Positions 31,807 through 39,464 of a stretch of 64,000 bases of DNA are shown in pieces. The translations under genes were made by a program, and so were the position numbers. The DNA comes from Tsuneonella sp. CC-YZS046 (GTDB lineage: Bacteria > Pseudomonadota > Alphaproteobacteria > Sphingomonadales > Sphingomonadaceae), in NCBI RefSeq assembly GCF_035581365.1, contig NZ_CP141590.1:248001-312000 (forward strand), read 5' to 3'. A model generated the notes under the pieces. The model worked only from the letters and a program-made list of their open reading frames with translations. It searched no databases and was not told the DNA's origin. Numbering within the stretch: position 1 is the stretch's first letter; each line of letters starts with the position of its first letter.

Positions 31807-32799
31807 CTATGCGGCCTGGGGCCGTGCGCGCTCATAAACCTCGAGGCTGTCGCTGCCAAGGGCGCGCCGGTCGGTCAACCGCCAACGGCCATGTGCCCCT
31901 GCCAGATCGACCAGGCCGATATCGCCGAGCGCGCGTTTGCCCGCACCGATCAGGATGGGCGCGCGATAGAGCATGAGCGTGTCGACGAGATCGGCGGCGA
32001 GAAAGGCGGCGGCGGCTCCGGCCCCCCCTTCGACATAGAGATACTGGATCTCGGCCATCCCGATAATCGCGCCCGGTTCCGCAAGCGCGCGCCAGCCCGG
32101 CGGCGCGTTCTGGTGACTGAGTGCCCAGCGCTCCGGGCTACGGGCTTCGAGGCCGGGTAGCCGGACGTCGAGCCGGGGCGCATCGGCGCGCAGCGTGCCG
32201 CCCCCGACCAGGATCGCATCCGCCCGCGCGCGCTGCGCATGGACATGCGCCCGCGCGGCTTCCCCGGTGATCCATCTGCTCGACCCGTCAGCCAGCGCGA
32301 TGCAGCCGTCGAGCGATGTGGCCAGCTTGAGCGTCACATGCGGGCGTGCCTCCCGCCGTTGCATCAGATAGCCGGCGAGACTGGCGGCGGCGGCGGGATG
32401 CGGCACCAGTTCCGCCGCGATGCCCGCTGCCCGCAAGGCCGTCAGGCCGCTGCCGGCTGTGCGCGGGTCGGGGTCTTCCACCCCGGCGACAACCCGGGCG
32501 AGGCCTGCTTCGAGGATCAGCGAGGTGCAGGATGGGCCGCGTTCGCTGCGATGGGCGCAGGGTTCGAGCGTGACGTAGATGGTGGCTCCGCGCGCGGCGC
32601 TGCCCGCCATGGCCAGTGCCTCTGCTTCGGCATGGGGGCGTCCGCCCGGCCTGGTCCAGCCATGCCCCAGCACCCGGCCATCGCGCACCACGATGGCGCC
32701 GACAGCGGGATTGGGGCGGCTGAGGGGCCTTGCGCGGGTGGCGAGGGCCGCCGCCGCCGCCAGCCAGTGCGCATCGTCCGCCGCGGAATCAGGGGGCAA
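31807..32799 (-). CDS. ribD: Bifunctional riboflavin deaminase/reductase RibD
   Basis: A 330-residue enzyme with two domains. The N-terminal deaminase carries the zinc motif HAEAEAL and later TLEPCAHRSERGPSC. The C-terminal reductase (about 145-330) begins RPHVTLKLATSLDGCIALADGSSRWITGEAAR. It performs the second and third steps of riboflavin synthesis. The start is probably the TTG at 32799, preceded by GGGAG; the ORF runs further upstream, but that part is in another frame of the preceding gene. It overlaps that gene by 11 bases and is followed by ribE. Confidence 0.92.
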   Translation of the reverse strand: MPPDSAADDAHWLAAAAALATRARPLSRPNPAVGAIVVRDGRVLGHGWTRPGGRPHAEAEALAMAGSAARGATIYVTLEPCAHRSERGPSCTSLILEAGLARVVAGVEDPDPRTAGSGLTALRAAGIAAELVPHPAAAASLAGYLMQRREARPHVTLKLATSLDGCIALADGSSRWITGEAARAHVHAQRARADAILVGGGTLRADAPRLDVRLPGLEARSPERWALSHQNAPPGWRALAEPGAIIGMAEIQYLYVEGGAGAAAAFLAADLVDTLMLYRAPILIGAGKRALGDIGLVDLAGAHGRWRLTDRRALGSDSLEVYERARPQAA

Positions 32800-33238
32800 C
32801 CTGCCGCTCCCGCTCCTGTTCCCGCTGCGCGCGCGCGGCAGCTTCGGCCCGTTCCTCGGCGGCGCGTTCGGTGGCCGCTTCCCGCTCGATCTTCTCGGTA
32901 TCCATGCCCGATACCTTGCCCAGCGTGCGGTATATGCTCTTGATGCGTTCCTGGCGTTCGGCCTCCTGCTGGGCCAGCGCGTCTTTCCGGCGCTGGTTCT
33001 CCAGGTTCGACGCGATGATCTCGGCATCGGTGCGGTCGGCCCGCCAGCTGGTGATGTAGGTGACTTCCGGCCGGATCGGGTCGCCGATTTCCCCCTCGTG
33101 CCACATCACCGAAAAGATCGCGAAAGTGGCGGCGGCGGAAACCCCCATGATCCGCCAGCGATAGGGGTTGGGGCGCAGGAATTCCTGCGAGAAATCCTTG
33201 ATCGCGCGTGTCGGGGATATTTTCCGCCAGAAGCTCAT
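32789..33238 (-). CDS. Small single-pass membrane protein of unknown function
   Basis: A 149-residue protein. It starts with a basic stretch (RKISPTRAIKDFSQEFLRPNPYRWR), has one membrane helix at about 30-46 (IMGVSAAATFAIFSVMW), then a short ordered part (YITSWRADRTDAEIIASNLENQRRKDALAQQEAERQERIKSIYRTLGKVSGMDTEKIE) and an Arg- and Glu-rich coiled-coil-like tail. I do not recognise the family by name. The fixed start pattern suggests a conserved gene rather than a chance ORF, and its overlap with ribD supports that. Confidence 0.7.
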   Translation of the reverse strand: MSFWRKISPTRAIKDFSQEFLRPNPYRWRIMGVSAAATFAIFSVMWHEGEIGDPIRPEVTYITSWRADRTDAEIIASNLENQRRKDALAQQEAERQERIKSIYRTLGKVSGMDTEKIEREAATERAAEERAEAAARAQREQERERQVAP

Positions 33239-33303
33239 GGCGCCGTAGATAGGGTGCCGATCACGCCATCGCCAGCTTTTCGTCGATGAGGCGGCGGCCG
33301 GAT

Positions 33304-34026
33304 TCAGCCGAAACTCGAATAGAGGCCGCGCCCGTGCCGCCGCAGCCAGCCATTGGCCTCGGCGATGTCTCCCTCGAAGATCGTGCCGAGCAGGGCGTGG
33401 AACGCGGGGGAGTGGTCGAAATGAACCAGATGCGCCACTTCATGCGCCACCACCGAACGGCGGACATGGTCGGGGGCCTGGATCAGCCGCCAGTTGATGC
33501 GGATCGTGCCATCCGATGTGCAACTGCCCCAGCGCCGCTGCGCGCGGGAAAGGCGCAAGGGCGGCACCGGCTCCCGGGCGTGCAGGCAATAATCGGCGAG
33601 GTCGGCTTCCATCAGGCGCTGCGCTTCGCCTTCGAGCCATCGTTGCAGGCGCGGGGCCAGCCCGCTTTCCGGGCCGCCGACCAGCAGGCGCCCGCCATGC
33701 TGGCTGGGGCGGCGCGGCAAGCTGCCGGACCATTCGATGGCGAGCGGCCGGCCGCGATAGGATATGCTCCCGCCGGCTTGCGGAGCGATCCGGCGCGGTA
33801 TCCGGGCCAGTTGCTCGGCCAGCCAGTCGCACCGCGAGATCGCGAAATCGACCGCATCGGCCGTGCGGCCCCAGCGCGGCAGGGTCACGCGCGCTTCGCT
33901 GCCGTCCGGGGCGAGCCGCAAGGTCATCCTCGTGGCGCGGGAATGCCGGCGGATCGCCAGCGGCAACTCGATGTCCCCCAGCCGCACCGTGGGCGGAGTG
34001 CGCTCGCGGCGGAGCCAGTCGATCAT
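33304..34026 (-). CDS. YgjP/SprT-like zinc metallopeptidase
   Basis: A 240-residue protein with the metal site HEVAHLVHFDH (HExxH) at about 197-201 and the upstream motif RWGSCTSDGTIRINWRLI that marks the YgjP-like group. The N-terminal part includes LAIRRHSRATRMTLRLAPDGSEARVTLPRW, also typical. The substrate is unknown. It starts three bases after the YcgN-like gene's stop, so the two are probably co-transcribed. Confidence 0.88.
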   Translation of the reverse strand: MIDWLRRERTPPTVRLGDIELPLAIRRHSRATRMTLRLAPDGSEARVTLPRWGRTADAVDFAISRCDWLAEQLARIPRRIAPQAGGSISYRGRPLAIEWSGSLPRRPSQHGGRLLVGGPESGLAPRLQRWLEGEAQRLMEADLADYCLHAREPVPPLRLSRAQRRWGSCTSDGTIRINWRLIQAPDHVRRSVVAHEVAHLVHFDHSPAFHALLGTIFEGDIAEANGWLRRHGRGLYSSFG

Positions 34027-34029
34027 GGA

Positions 34030-34482
34030 TCAGACCTCCGTGCCGTCGGTGACTTCGACGATATGGTGTTCCAGCGGCCCGGCATGGACTTCGCTCACCA
34101 CGCGGCCGATGACCGAGTATCCGGCGCGGCGTACGTCATCCCTGTCGCCGGTGAGGAGATAATGCCAGCGGGGCAGCGGCTCGCCCCTCGCGCGCAGCCG
34201 GTAGGCGCAGGTGCGGGGGAGCCAGGCGATATCGGCGACGTTGCGCGCGGTCAGGCGCAGGCAATCGGGCACGAAAGCCTTGCGGTGGCGATAATCCTTG
34301 CAGCAGGCGGTGGCGGTATCGAGCAGCCGGCACGCCACATTGGTGTGCAATATCTCCCCCGTGTCCGCATCCTCGAGCTTGTGCAGGCAGCATTGGCCGC
34401 ATCCGTCGCACAGGGCTTCCCATTCTGCGCGGGTGATGTCCGCCAGCGGGAGTTCCCAGAAGCGCTCTCTCAGCTCACCCAT
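34030..34482 (-). CDS. YcgN-family cysteine cluster protein
   Basis: A 150-residue protein of the UPF0260/YcgN family. The N-terminal Cys motif (CDGCGQCCLHKLED) and later CRLLDTATACCKDYRHRKAFVPDCLRL are the family signature and probably bind metal or an iron-sulfur cluster. Function is not established. Its start overlaps the end of the SCO1-like gene by 13 bases. Confidence 0.9.
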   Translation of the reverse strand: MGELRERFWELPLADITRAEWEALCDGCGQCCLHKLEDADTGEILHTNVACRLLDTATACCKDYRHRKAFVPDCLRLTARNVADIAWLPRTCAYRLRARGEPLPRWHYLLTGDRDDVRRAGYSVIGRVVSEVHAGPLEHHIVEVTDGTEV

Positions 34483-35078
34483 TTTTCCAGCTCCGCGGCG
34501 ACGGCCTGCGGGTCCTTCTCGACCGGCAGCAGCGCGATCGGCTCGCCCTTGCGGCCCATCAGATAGGCCGCGCGGCTGTGATCCATCAGATAGCCGCCGC
34601 CGGGGTTGGTCTCGCCCCTGGCATAATAGGCGGCGAAGCCCTTGGCCGCCTGCCTGATCTGCTCAGGCGTGCCGGTCAGGCCGATCAGCCTGTCGGAGAA
34701 GGCGCTGGTGAACTCTCCGATCACCTGCGGGGTATCGCGTTCCGGGTCGATGGTGATGAAGATCGGCTGGACCTGGCCCGCCAGCTCGGGCTTGTCCCTG
34801 GCGAACAGCTCCAGCCCCTTCACCATGCTCTGCACGTCGAGCGGGCAGACATCCGGGCAATAGGCGTAGCCGAAATAGACGATGCGATAGCGGCCGTCGA
34901 AATCGTTCCAGCTCACCGCCTTGCCGTTCTTGTCGAGCAGGGTGAAATCGCCCTTGATGGCGGCGCCGGCCAGCGGCGGGGCCTGGGCCGCCTTGTTCGA
35001 GCCGCAGGCGGTGGCGGACAAGGCGAGGGGCAGGGCGGCTAGGGCGGCAAGGAGCTTCTTCATGGCGGATCGGTTCAT
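34470..35078 (-). CDS. SCO1/SenC-family copper chaperone lipoprotein
   Basis: A 202-residue thioredoxin-fold protein. The N-terminus is a lipoprotein signal (LAALPLALSATAC), so it is likely anchored in the periplasm. The copper site CPDVC is present (YFGYAYCPDVCPLDVQSM), as is the distal His (YLMDHSRAAYLMG). SCO proteins deliver copper to cytochrome oxidase. Start is either 35078 or the ATG five codons in; neither has a strong ribosome site. It is first in a run of - strand genes leading to ycgN and ygjP-like genes. Confidence 0.9.
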   Translation of the reverse strand: MNRSAMKKLLAALAALPLALSATACGSNKAAQAPPLAGAAIKGDFTLLDKNGKAVSWNDFDGRYRIVYFGYAYCPDVCPLDVQSMVKGLELFARDKPELAGQVQPIFITIDPERDTPQVIGEFTSAFSDRLIGLTGTPEQIRQAAKGFAAYYARGETNPGGGYLMDHSRAAYLMGRKGEPIALLPVEKDPQAVAAELEKWVS

Positions 35079-35147
35079 GCTCTGCTAACTCGTATACAGC
35101 AAGGGACGAGTCATCTCTTTTTGGTCTTTGAGCGGGAGAAGGCAGGG

Positions 35148-35765
35148 TTGAGCAGGGTTCATAGCTGGGTAAAGGTGGTTCTGGCGGGCTTGGCGTGCGC
35201 CATGTTGCTGGCCGGTCCGGCGCGCGCGCAGTTTTCGGACAGCTACAAGTTTCTGGAAGCGGTGAAGAAGAAGGACGGCTCCGTCGTGACCGAATATCTG
35301 AACGAGCCGGGCACGACGATCATCAATACCCGCGATCTCGTCACCGGGGACACCGCCCTGCATATCGTGACCCAGCGGCGCGACGTGGCGTGGATTCGCT
35401 TCCTTGCCCAGAAGGGCGCCGATCCGAACATCTCGAACAAGAAGGGGGTTACCCCGATCGCGCTTGCCGCCAGCCTTGGCTTCGTGGAAGGGGTGGACGC
35501 GCTGATCTCCACCGGCGCGCGGGTCGATCAGGCGAGCCAGACCGGGGAAACCCCGCTGATCGCGGCGGTGCATCGCCGGGATATACCGATGATCCGCGTC
35601 CTGCTGAAAGCGGGGGCCAACCCGGACCGGGCCGACAATTCCGGCCGTTCGGCAAGGGATTACGCATCGCTGGACGGCAGCGGCAGCGCCGCGCTGGCGG
35701 AAATCCGCAACAGCGCCAAACCCCAGCAGCAGGAAAACCAGAAGGTTTACGGGCCTTCGTTCTGA
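35148..35765 (+). CDS. Secreted ankyrin-repeat protein
   Basis: A 205-residue protein. From the TTG at 35148, which follows GGGAGAAGG, it has a clear signal peptide (VVLAGLACAMLLAGPARAQ) and then three to four ankyrin repeats (GDTALHIVTQRRDVAWIRFLAQKGADPNISNKKGVTPIALAAS and two similar units). It is probably periplasmic and binds another protein. The frame opens nine codons earlier at a TTG without a good ribosome site. It lies four bases before the COQ9-like gene, so they are likely co-transcribed. Confidence 0.85.
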   Translation: MSRVHSWVKVVLAGLACAMLLAGPARAQFSDSYKFLEAVKKKDGSVVTEYLNEPGTTIINTRDLVTGDTALHIVTQRRDVAWIRFLAQKGADPNISNKKGVTPIALAASLGFVEGVDALISTGARVDQASQTGETPLIAAVHRRDIPMIRVLLKAGANPDRADNSGRSARDYASLDGSGSAALAEIRNSAKPQQQENQKVYGPSF

Positions 35766-35769
35766 CATC

Positions 35770-36429
35770 ATGACCGTTGCGGACGCCACTCTGGAAGAAA
35801 TCAGGGCGCTTCTGGCGCCCACCGTCGCCGATGCCGCGGTGTTCGACGGCTGGAGCGAGGCGGCCGTGGACAGCGCCGCCACTGCGGCGGGGGTGAACGC
35901 GGCCGTCGCCCGCCTGGCTTTCCCGAATGGCGCGATGGACATGATCGCGGCCTGGATCGGCAGCGTGGACAGCGCGATGGAGCAGGCCTTCTCGCCGGAA
36001 GATCTGGCCGCGCTTCCCGTGCGCGAGAGGATACGGACGCTGATCCGGTTCCGGCTGGGCCATGTCGCCGGGCGCGAGGAAGCCTTGAAGCGCGCGCTTG
36101 CGATCATGGCTCTCCCCAACAATGCGGCCACCGCGCTCAGGATCGGCTGGAACAGCGCGGATGCGATGTGGCGGCTGGCCGGGGACACGGCCACCGATCT
36201 CAATCATTACAGCAAGCGGGCCATTCTGGCCGGGGTCTATGCCGCCACCCTGGCCTTCTTCGCGGACGACGACAGCAGCGGAAAGGCCGATACGCAGGCG
36301 TTTCTCGATCGCCGGATCGAAGGCATCATCCGGTTCGAGAAGGCGAAGGGGCAGCTCTTCCCGAAGAATTCGGAGCATTTCAGCATCCCCCGCTTCCTCG
36401 GGCGGCTGCGCTATCCCGCGCGCCAGTAG
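35770..36429 (+). CDS. COQ9-family ubiquinone biosynthesis protein
   Basis: A 219-residue protein with the COQ9 pattern: an N-terminal TetR-like helical part and the C-terminal family motif (WNSADAMWRLAGDTATDLNHYSKRAILAGVYAATLAFF). COQ9 is a lipid-binding partner of the COQ7 hydroxylase in coenzyme Q synthesis in mitochondria and alphaproteobacteria. The domain is complete. Its presence supports an alphaproteobacterial origin. The coupling to the ankyrin gene is of unknown meaning. Confidence 0.9.
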   Translation: MTVADATLEEIRALLAPTVADAAVFDGWSEAAVDSAATAAGVNAAVARLAFPNGAMDMIAAWIGSVDSAMEQAFSPEDLAALPVRERIRTLIRFRLGHVAGREEALKRALAIMALPNNAATALRIGWNSADAMWRLAGDTATDLNHYSKRAILAGVYAATLAFFADDDSSGKADTQAFLDRRIEGIIRFEKAKGQLFPKNSEHFSIPRFLGRLRYPARQ

Positions 36430-36447
36430 GGAGCCTCGGCGCCCCTA

Positions 36448-36475
36448 ATGCGAACAAGTTGCAATGTTTTCGCAT
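36448..36475 (+). promoter_or_regulatory. 28-bp imperfect palindrome, candidate iron-responsive operator before feoAB
   Basis: Seven-base perfect arms (ATGCGAA and TTCGCAT) flank a centre with TTGCAA; 22 of 28 bases are symmetric. It ends 19 bases before the feoA ATG, between the end of the COQ9 gene and feoA. Iron uptake genes are usually Fur- or Irr-controlled in this class, so an iron regulator is the natural reading. Which regulator binds is not shown by the sequence. Confidence 0.55.
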
Positions 36476-36494
36476 ATCTGGCAGCGGCCAATTC

Positions 36495-36734
36495 ATGACT
36501 CTGGATGAACTTCCGATCGGCAAGCGCGCTGCGATCACCGCCGTTGACTGGAGCTTGCTGGCGCCTGACGAAGGGCAGCGGCTCCGCGCGCTGGGGATCG
36601 ATGCGGGCGCGGAAGTGGAGATCGAATATCGCGGCGTGTTCTTCGGGCATGATCCGATCGCGATCAGCGTGGGCCGGATGACGGTGGCGCTGCGCCGCGC
36701 CCATGCCCGGGCGATGAGCGTGGAGGCCGCCTGA
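36495..36734 (+). CDS. feoA: FeoA, ferrous iron transport accessory protein
   Basis: A 79-residue SH3-like protein of normal FeoA size (LRALGIDAGAEVEIEYRGVFFGHDPIAISVGRMTVALRRAHARAM). It is thought to assist FeoB. The ATG at 36495 is chosen because the family homology begins there; the frame is open for a further 109 codons upstream as a shadow of the COQ9 gene. It is one base from feoB. Confidence 0.92.
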   Translation: MTLDELPIGKRAAITAVDWSLLAPDEGQRLRALGIDAGAEVEIEYRGVFFGHDPIAISVGRMTVALRRAHARAMSVEAA

Positions 36735-36735
36735 G

Positions 36736-38589
36736 ATGAGCCGGAAACGCATCGCCGCGCTGGTCGGCAACCCCAATGCCGGCAAGAGCGCGCTGTTCAA
36801 CGCGCTCACCGGCGCGCGGCAGAAGATCGCCAATTATCCCGGCGTCACGGTGGAGCGGAAGGCCGGGCGCTTCGTCCTGCCGACGGGCGAGCCGGTGGAC
36901 CTGATCGACCTGCCGGGCAGCTACGGCTTCGACACGACCAGCCCTGATGAGGAAGTGACCCGCAAGGTGATCTTCGGGGAATTCCCGGGCGAGGCGCAGC
37001 CCGAAGTGCTGGTGGTCGTGCTCGACGCCTCGAACATAGAGCAGCACCTGGTCTTCGCGCAGGAAGTCATCGAGCTGGGCCGCCCCACGGTGGTCGCGCT
37101 GAATATGGTCGATCTGGCCGAGCGCGACGGGCTGGTGCTCGATCCGGCGGCGCTCCAGCAGGCGCTGGGCGTGCCGGTGATCCCCATCGTCGCTGTGCGG
37201 CGGCGCGGGCTGGATGAACTGGTGCAGGCGATCGCCACGGCGGAAGCGCGGGCGGAGCGCGATCCCGCGGATCATCCCCGGCCGCATATCACTCTGCCGG
37301 AAAGGCGGCTTGCCGCCCGCAATATCGCGAAGGGCGCGATCCTTTCCGAATCCGGCCAGCATCGGCTGCACGCGCGGCTGGACAAGGTGCTGCTGCATCC
37401 GTGGCTCGGCCCGCCGATCCTCTTCGCGCTGCTGTTCGTGATCTTCCAGGCGGTGTTCGCCTGGGCCGACCCGATGATCGGGATGCTGGAAGACGCCACG
37501 GCGGCGCTGATCGATCTGGTCAAGCAGCACCTGCCCGAGAGCTTCCTGCGCGATGCGCTGACCGAGGGCGTGCTGTCGGGCGTAGGCTCGGTGGTGGTGT
37601 TCCTCCCGCAGATCGTGATCCTGTTCTTCTTCATCCTGGTGATGGAAGCCACCGGATACATGGCGCGCGCGGCCTTCATCATGGACCGGATGATGGCCTA
37701 TGTGGGCCTCTCGGGCCGGAGCTTCATTCCGCTGCTGTCCAGCTTCGCCTGCGCCATCCCCGGCATCATGGCCACGCGCAGCATCGCCGATCCGAAGGAC
37801 CGGCTGACCACGATCCTGATCGCCCCGCTGATGACCTGCTCCGCGCGGCTGCCGGTCTATACGGTGATTATCGGCGCCTTCATTCCCGCCCGCACGGTGG
37901 GCTGGGGCATCGGCCTGCAGGGGCTGGTGCTGTTCGCGCTGTATGTCGCGGGCATCGTCGGGGCGATGCTCGCCGCGCTGGTGCTGCGCCGCTCGGTGAC
38001 GAAGGGCGCGGCTTCGGGCTTCATCATGGAACTGCCCAAATACCAGCTGCCCCGCTTGGGGGACCTGCTGATCGGGTTGTGGCAGCGCGCCTGGGTGTTC
38101 CTGCGCCGGGCGGGGACGATCATCTTCTACGTCACCATCAGCCTGTGGCTGCTGCTGAGCTATCCCAAGGCCGATCCGGGCGAGAGCCAGCTGGAGGTTT
38201 CGGTGGCCGGCCGGATCGCGAGCGGCATGGCCGTGCTGGTCAAGCCGATCGGCTTCAACCACGAGATGGCGCTGGCGGTGATTCCCGCCATGGCCGCGCG
38301 GGAAGTGGCCGTTTCCGCCCTGGCGACCACATATGCCGTCGATTCGGATGACGAGGACGCCACTGCGGCCGCGCTGGAAACGAAGCTGCCGCAGCGGTGG
38401 ACTCTGCCGATGGCGCTGGCCTTCCTCGCCTGGTTCGTCTTCGCGCCGCAATGCCTTTCCACCATCGCGGTCGCCCGGCGCGAAACAAACGGGTGGAAAT
38501 GGCCCATGGTCATGTTGCTCTACCTGTTCGCGCTGGCCTACATCTTCGCGGGAATCACCTATTGGGGCGCGGTGGCGCTCGGTTTGTGA
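36736..38589 (+). CDS. feoB: FeoB, ferrous iron transporter
   Basis: A 617-residue protein with an N-terminal G domain (G1 [12 protein letters not shown] at about 11-22; [13 protein letters not shown]3 DLPGSYGF) and a C-terminal membrane region with about eight helices. The paired Gate motifs are visible, the first in [15 protein letters not shown] and the second near [18 protein letters not shown]. It moves ferrous iron inward. The length is at the short end for FeoB but complete. No FeoC gene follows. Confidence 0.95.
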   Translation: MSRKRIAALVGNPNAGKSALFNALTGARQKIANYPGVTVERKAGRFVLPTGEPVDLIDLPGSYGFDTTSPDEEVTRKVIFGEFPGEAQPEVLVVVLDASNIEQHLVFAQEVIELGRPTVVALNMVDLAERDGLVLDPAALQQALGVPVIPIVAVRRRGLDELVQAIATAEARAERDPADHPRPHITLPERRLAARNIAKGAILSESGQHRLHARLDKVLLHPWLGPPILFALLFVIFQAVFAWADPMIGMLEDATAALIDLVKQHLPESFLRDALTEGVLSGVGSVVVFLPQIVILFFFILVMEATGYMARAAFIMDRMMAYVGLSGRSFIPLLSSFACAIPGIMATRSIADPKDRLTTILIAPLMTCSARLPVYTVIIGAFIPARTVGWGIGLQGLVLFALYVAGIVGAMLAALVLRRSVTKGAASGFIMELPKYQLPRLGDLLIGLWQRAWVFLRRAGTIIFYVTISLWLLLSYPKADPGESQLEVSVAGRIASGMAVLVKPIGFNHEMALAVIPAMAAREVAVSALATTYAVDSDDEDATAAALETKLPQRWTLPMALAFLAWFVFAPQCLSTIAVARRETNGWKWPMVMLLYLFALAYIFAGITYWGAVALGL

Positions 38590-38771
38590 TTTTTTCCGGC
38601 TTGGCCCGAAGGTGCGCCAGGCTCGAAAGTGATGCCGCCGGAGCGGGCCGGTGCAGATGCAAGCGCTTCGCGAAGCGAAACGCGACAATGCACAGGAAAT
38701 CGCTTTCCGGAACTGGAACAGGCGGGATCGATTGGCTAGGTGCGGCGCAAGCAGAACGGGAAAGCGATTTC

Positions 38772-39302
38772 ATGGCAGGCAGCGTTAACAAGGTCATTCT
38801 GGTCGGCAATCTGGGCGCGGACCCGGAAGTCCGTTCGTTCCAGAATGGCGGAAAGGTCTGCAATCTGCGGATCGCGACCTCGGAAAGCTGGAAGGACCGC
38901 AATACCGGGGAGCGGCAGGAACGCACCGAATGGCATAGCGTGGCGATCTTTTCCGAAGGCCTGGTCGGCGTGGCCGAGCGCTATCTGCGCAAGGGATCGA
39001 AGGTCTATATCGAAGGCCAGTTGCGCACCCGCAAATGGCAGGACCAGTCGGGCAATGACCGCTACACCACCGAAGTGGTGTTGCAGGGACCGGGTTCGGT
39101 GATGACCATGCTGGATGGCGCACCCGGTGGCGGCGGCGGATCGCGGGGCGGCGGTGGCGGCTGGAATGAAGGCGGTTCCGGGGGCGGCTCGGGCGGCGGT
39201 TCCGGCGGGGGCTGGAACCAGGGCGGTGGCGGTTCGCGCGGCGGCGCGGCGGCGGGCGGCAGTTCCTTCAGCGACGATCTGGACGACGATATTCCGTTCT
39301 GA
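38772..39302 (+). CDS. ssb: Single-stranded DNA-binding protein
   Basis: A 176-residue SSB: OB-fold at 1-115 ([59 protein letters not shown]), then a 50-residue Gly-, Ser- and Trp-containing linker of very low complexity, and the acidic tip DDLDDDIPF that contacts partner proteins. The ATG at 38772 starts the fold; the longer frame upstream is not homologous. The 182 bases before it contain an inverted repeat (CGCTTC-GCGAAGCG type) but no gene. Confidence 0.97.
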   Translation: MAGSVNKVILVGNLGADPEVRSFQNGGKVCNLRIATSESWKDRNTGERQERTEWHSVAIFSEGLVGVAERYLRKGSKVYIEGQLRTRKWQDQSGNDRYTTEVVLQGPGSVMTMLDGAPGGGGGSRGGGGGWNEGGSGGGSGGGSGGGWNQGGGGSRGGAAAGGSSFSDDLDDDIPF

Positions 39303-39360
39303 GCAATCCGTTCAGGATCGGGTGGCGGGTTTATCCGGCCGTCCTTCTTTCGCTCCCAAT

Positions 39361-39388
39361 CGTCATTCCCGCGAAAGCGGGAACCCAG
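39361..39388. repeat. Half copy of the two-hairpin intergenic repeat
   Basis: CGTCATTCCCGC, GAAA, GCGGGAACCC: a 7-base-pair hairpin with a GAAA loop. It matches the first hairpin of the repeat found at 42054, 44422 and 57908, but the second hairpin is missing. It lies between the convergent ssb and glucose dehydrogenase genes and might also end transcripts. Confidence 0.75.
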
Positions 39389-39464
39389 CCTTGTGCCGAC
39401 GCGCGAGAGGGGCGTTCGCGCCGGCCTCCGCGGAGCCTCTCTTCAGCAGTGACGCTCCGTCAGA

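Noticed and set aside
36664-38688. A 674-codon - strand ORF opposite feoB
   Set aside because: Shadow of feoB, with shadow-type composition (Arg, His, Gln) and no family motif.
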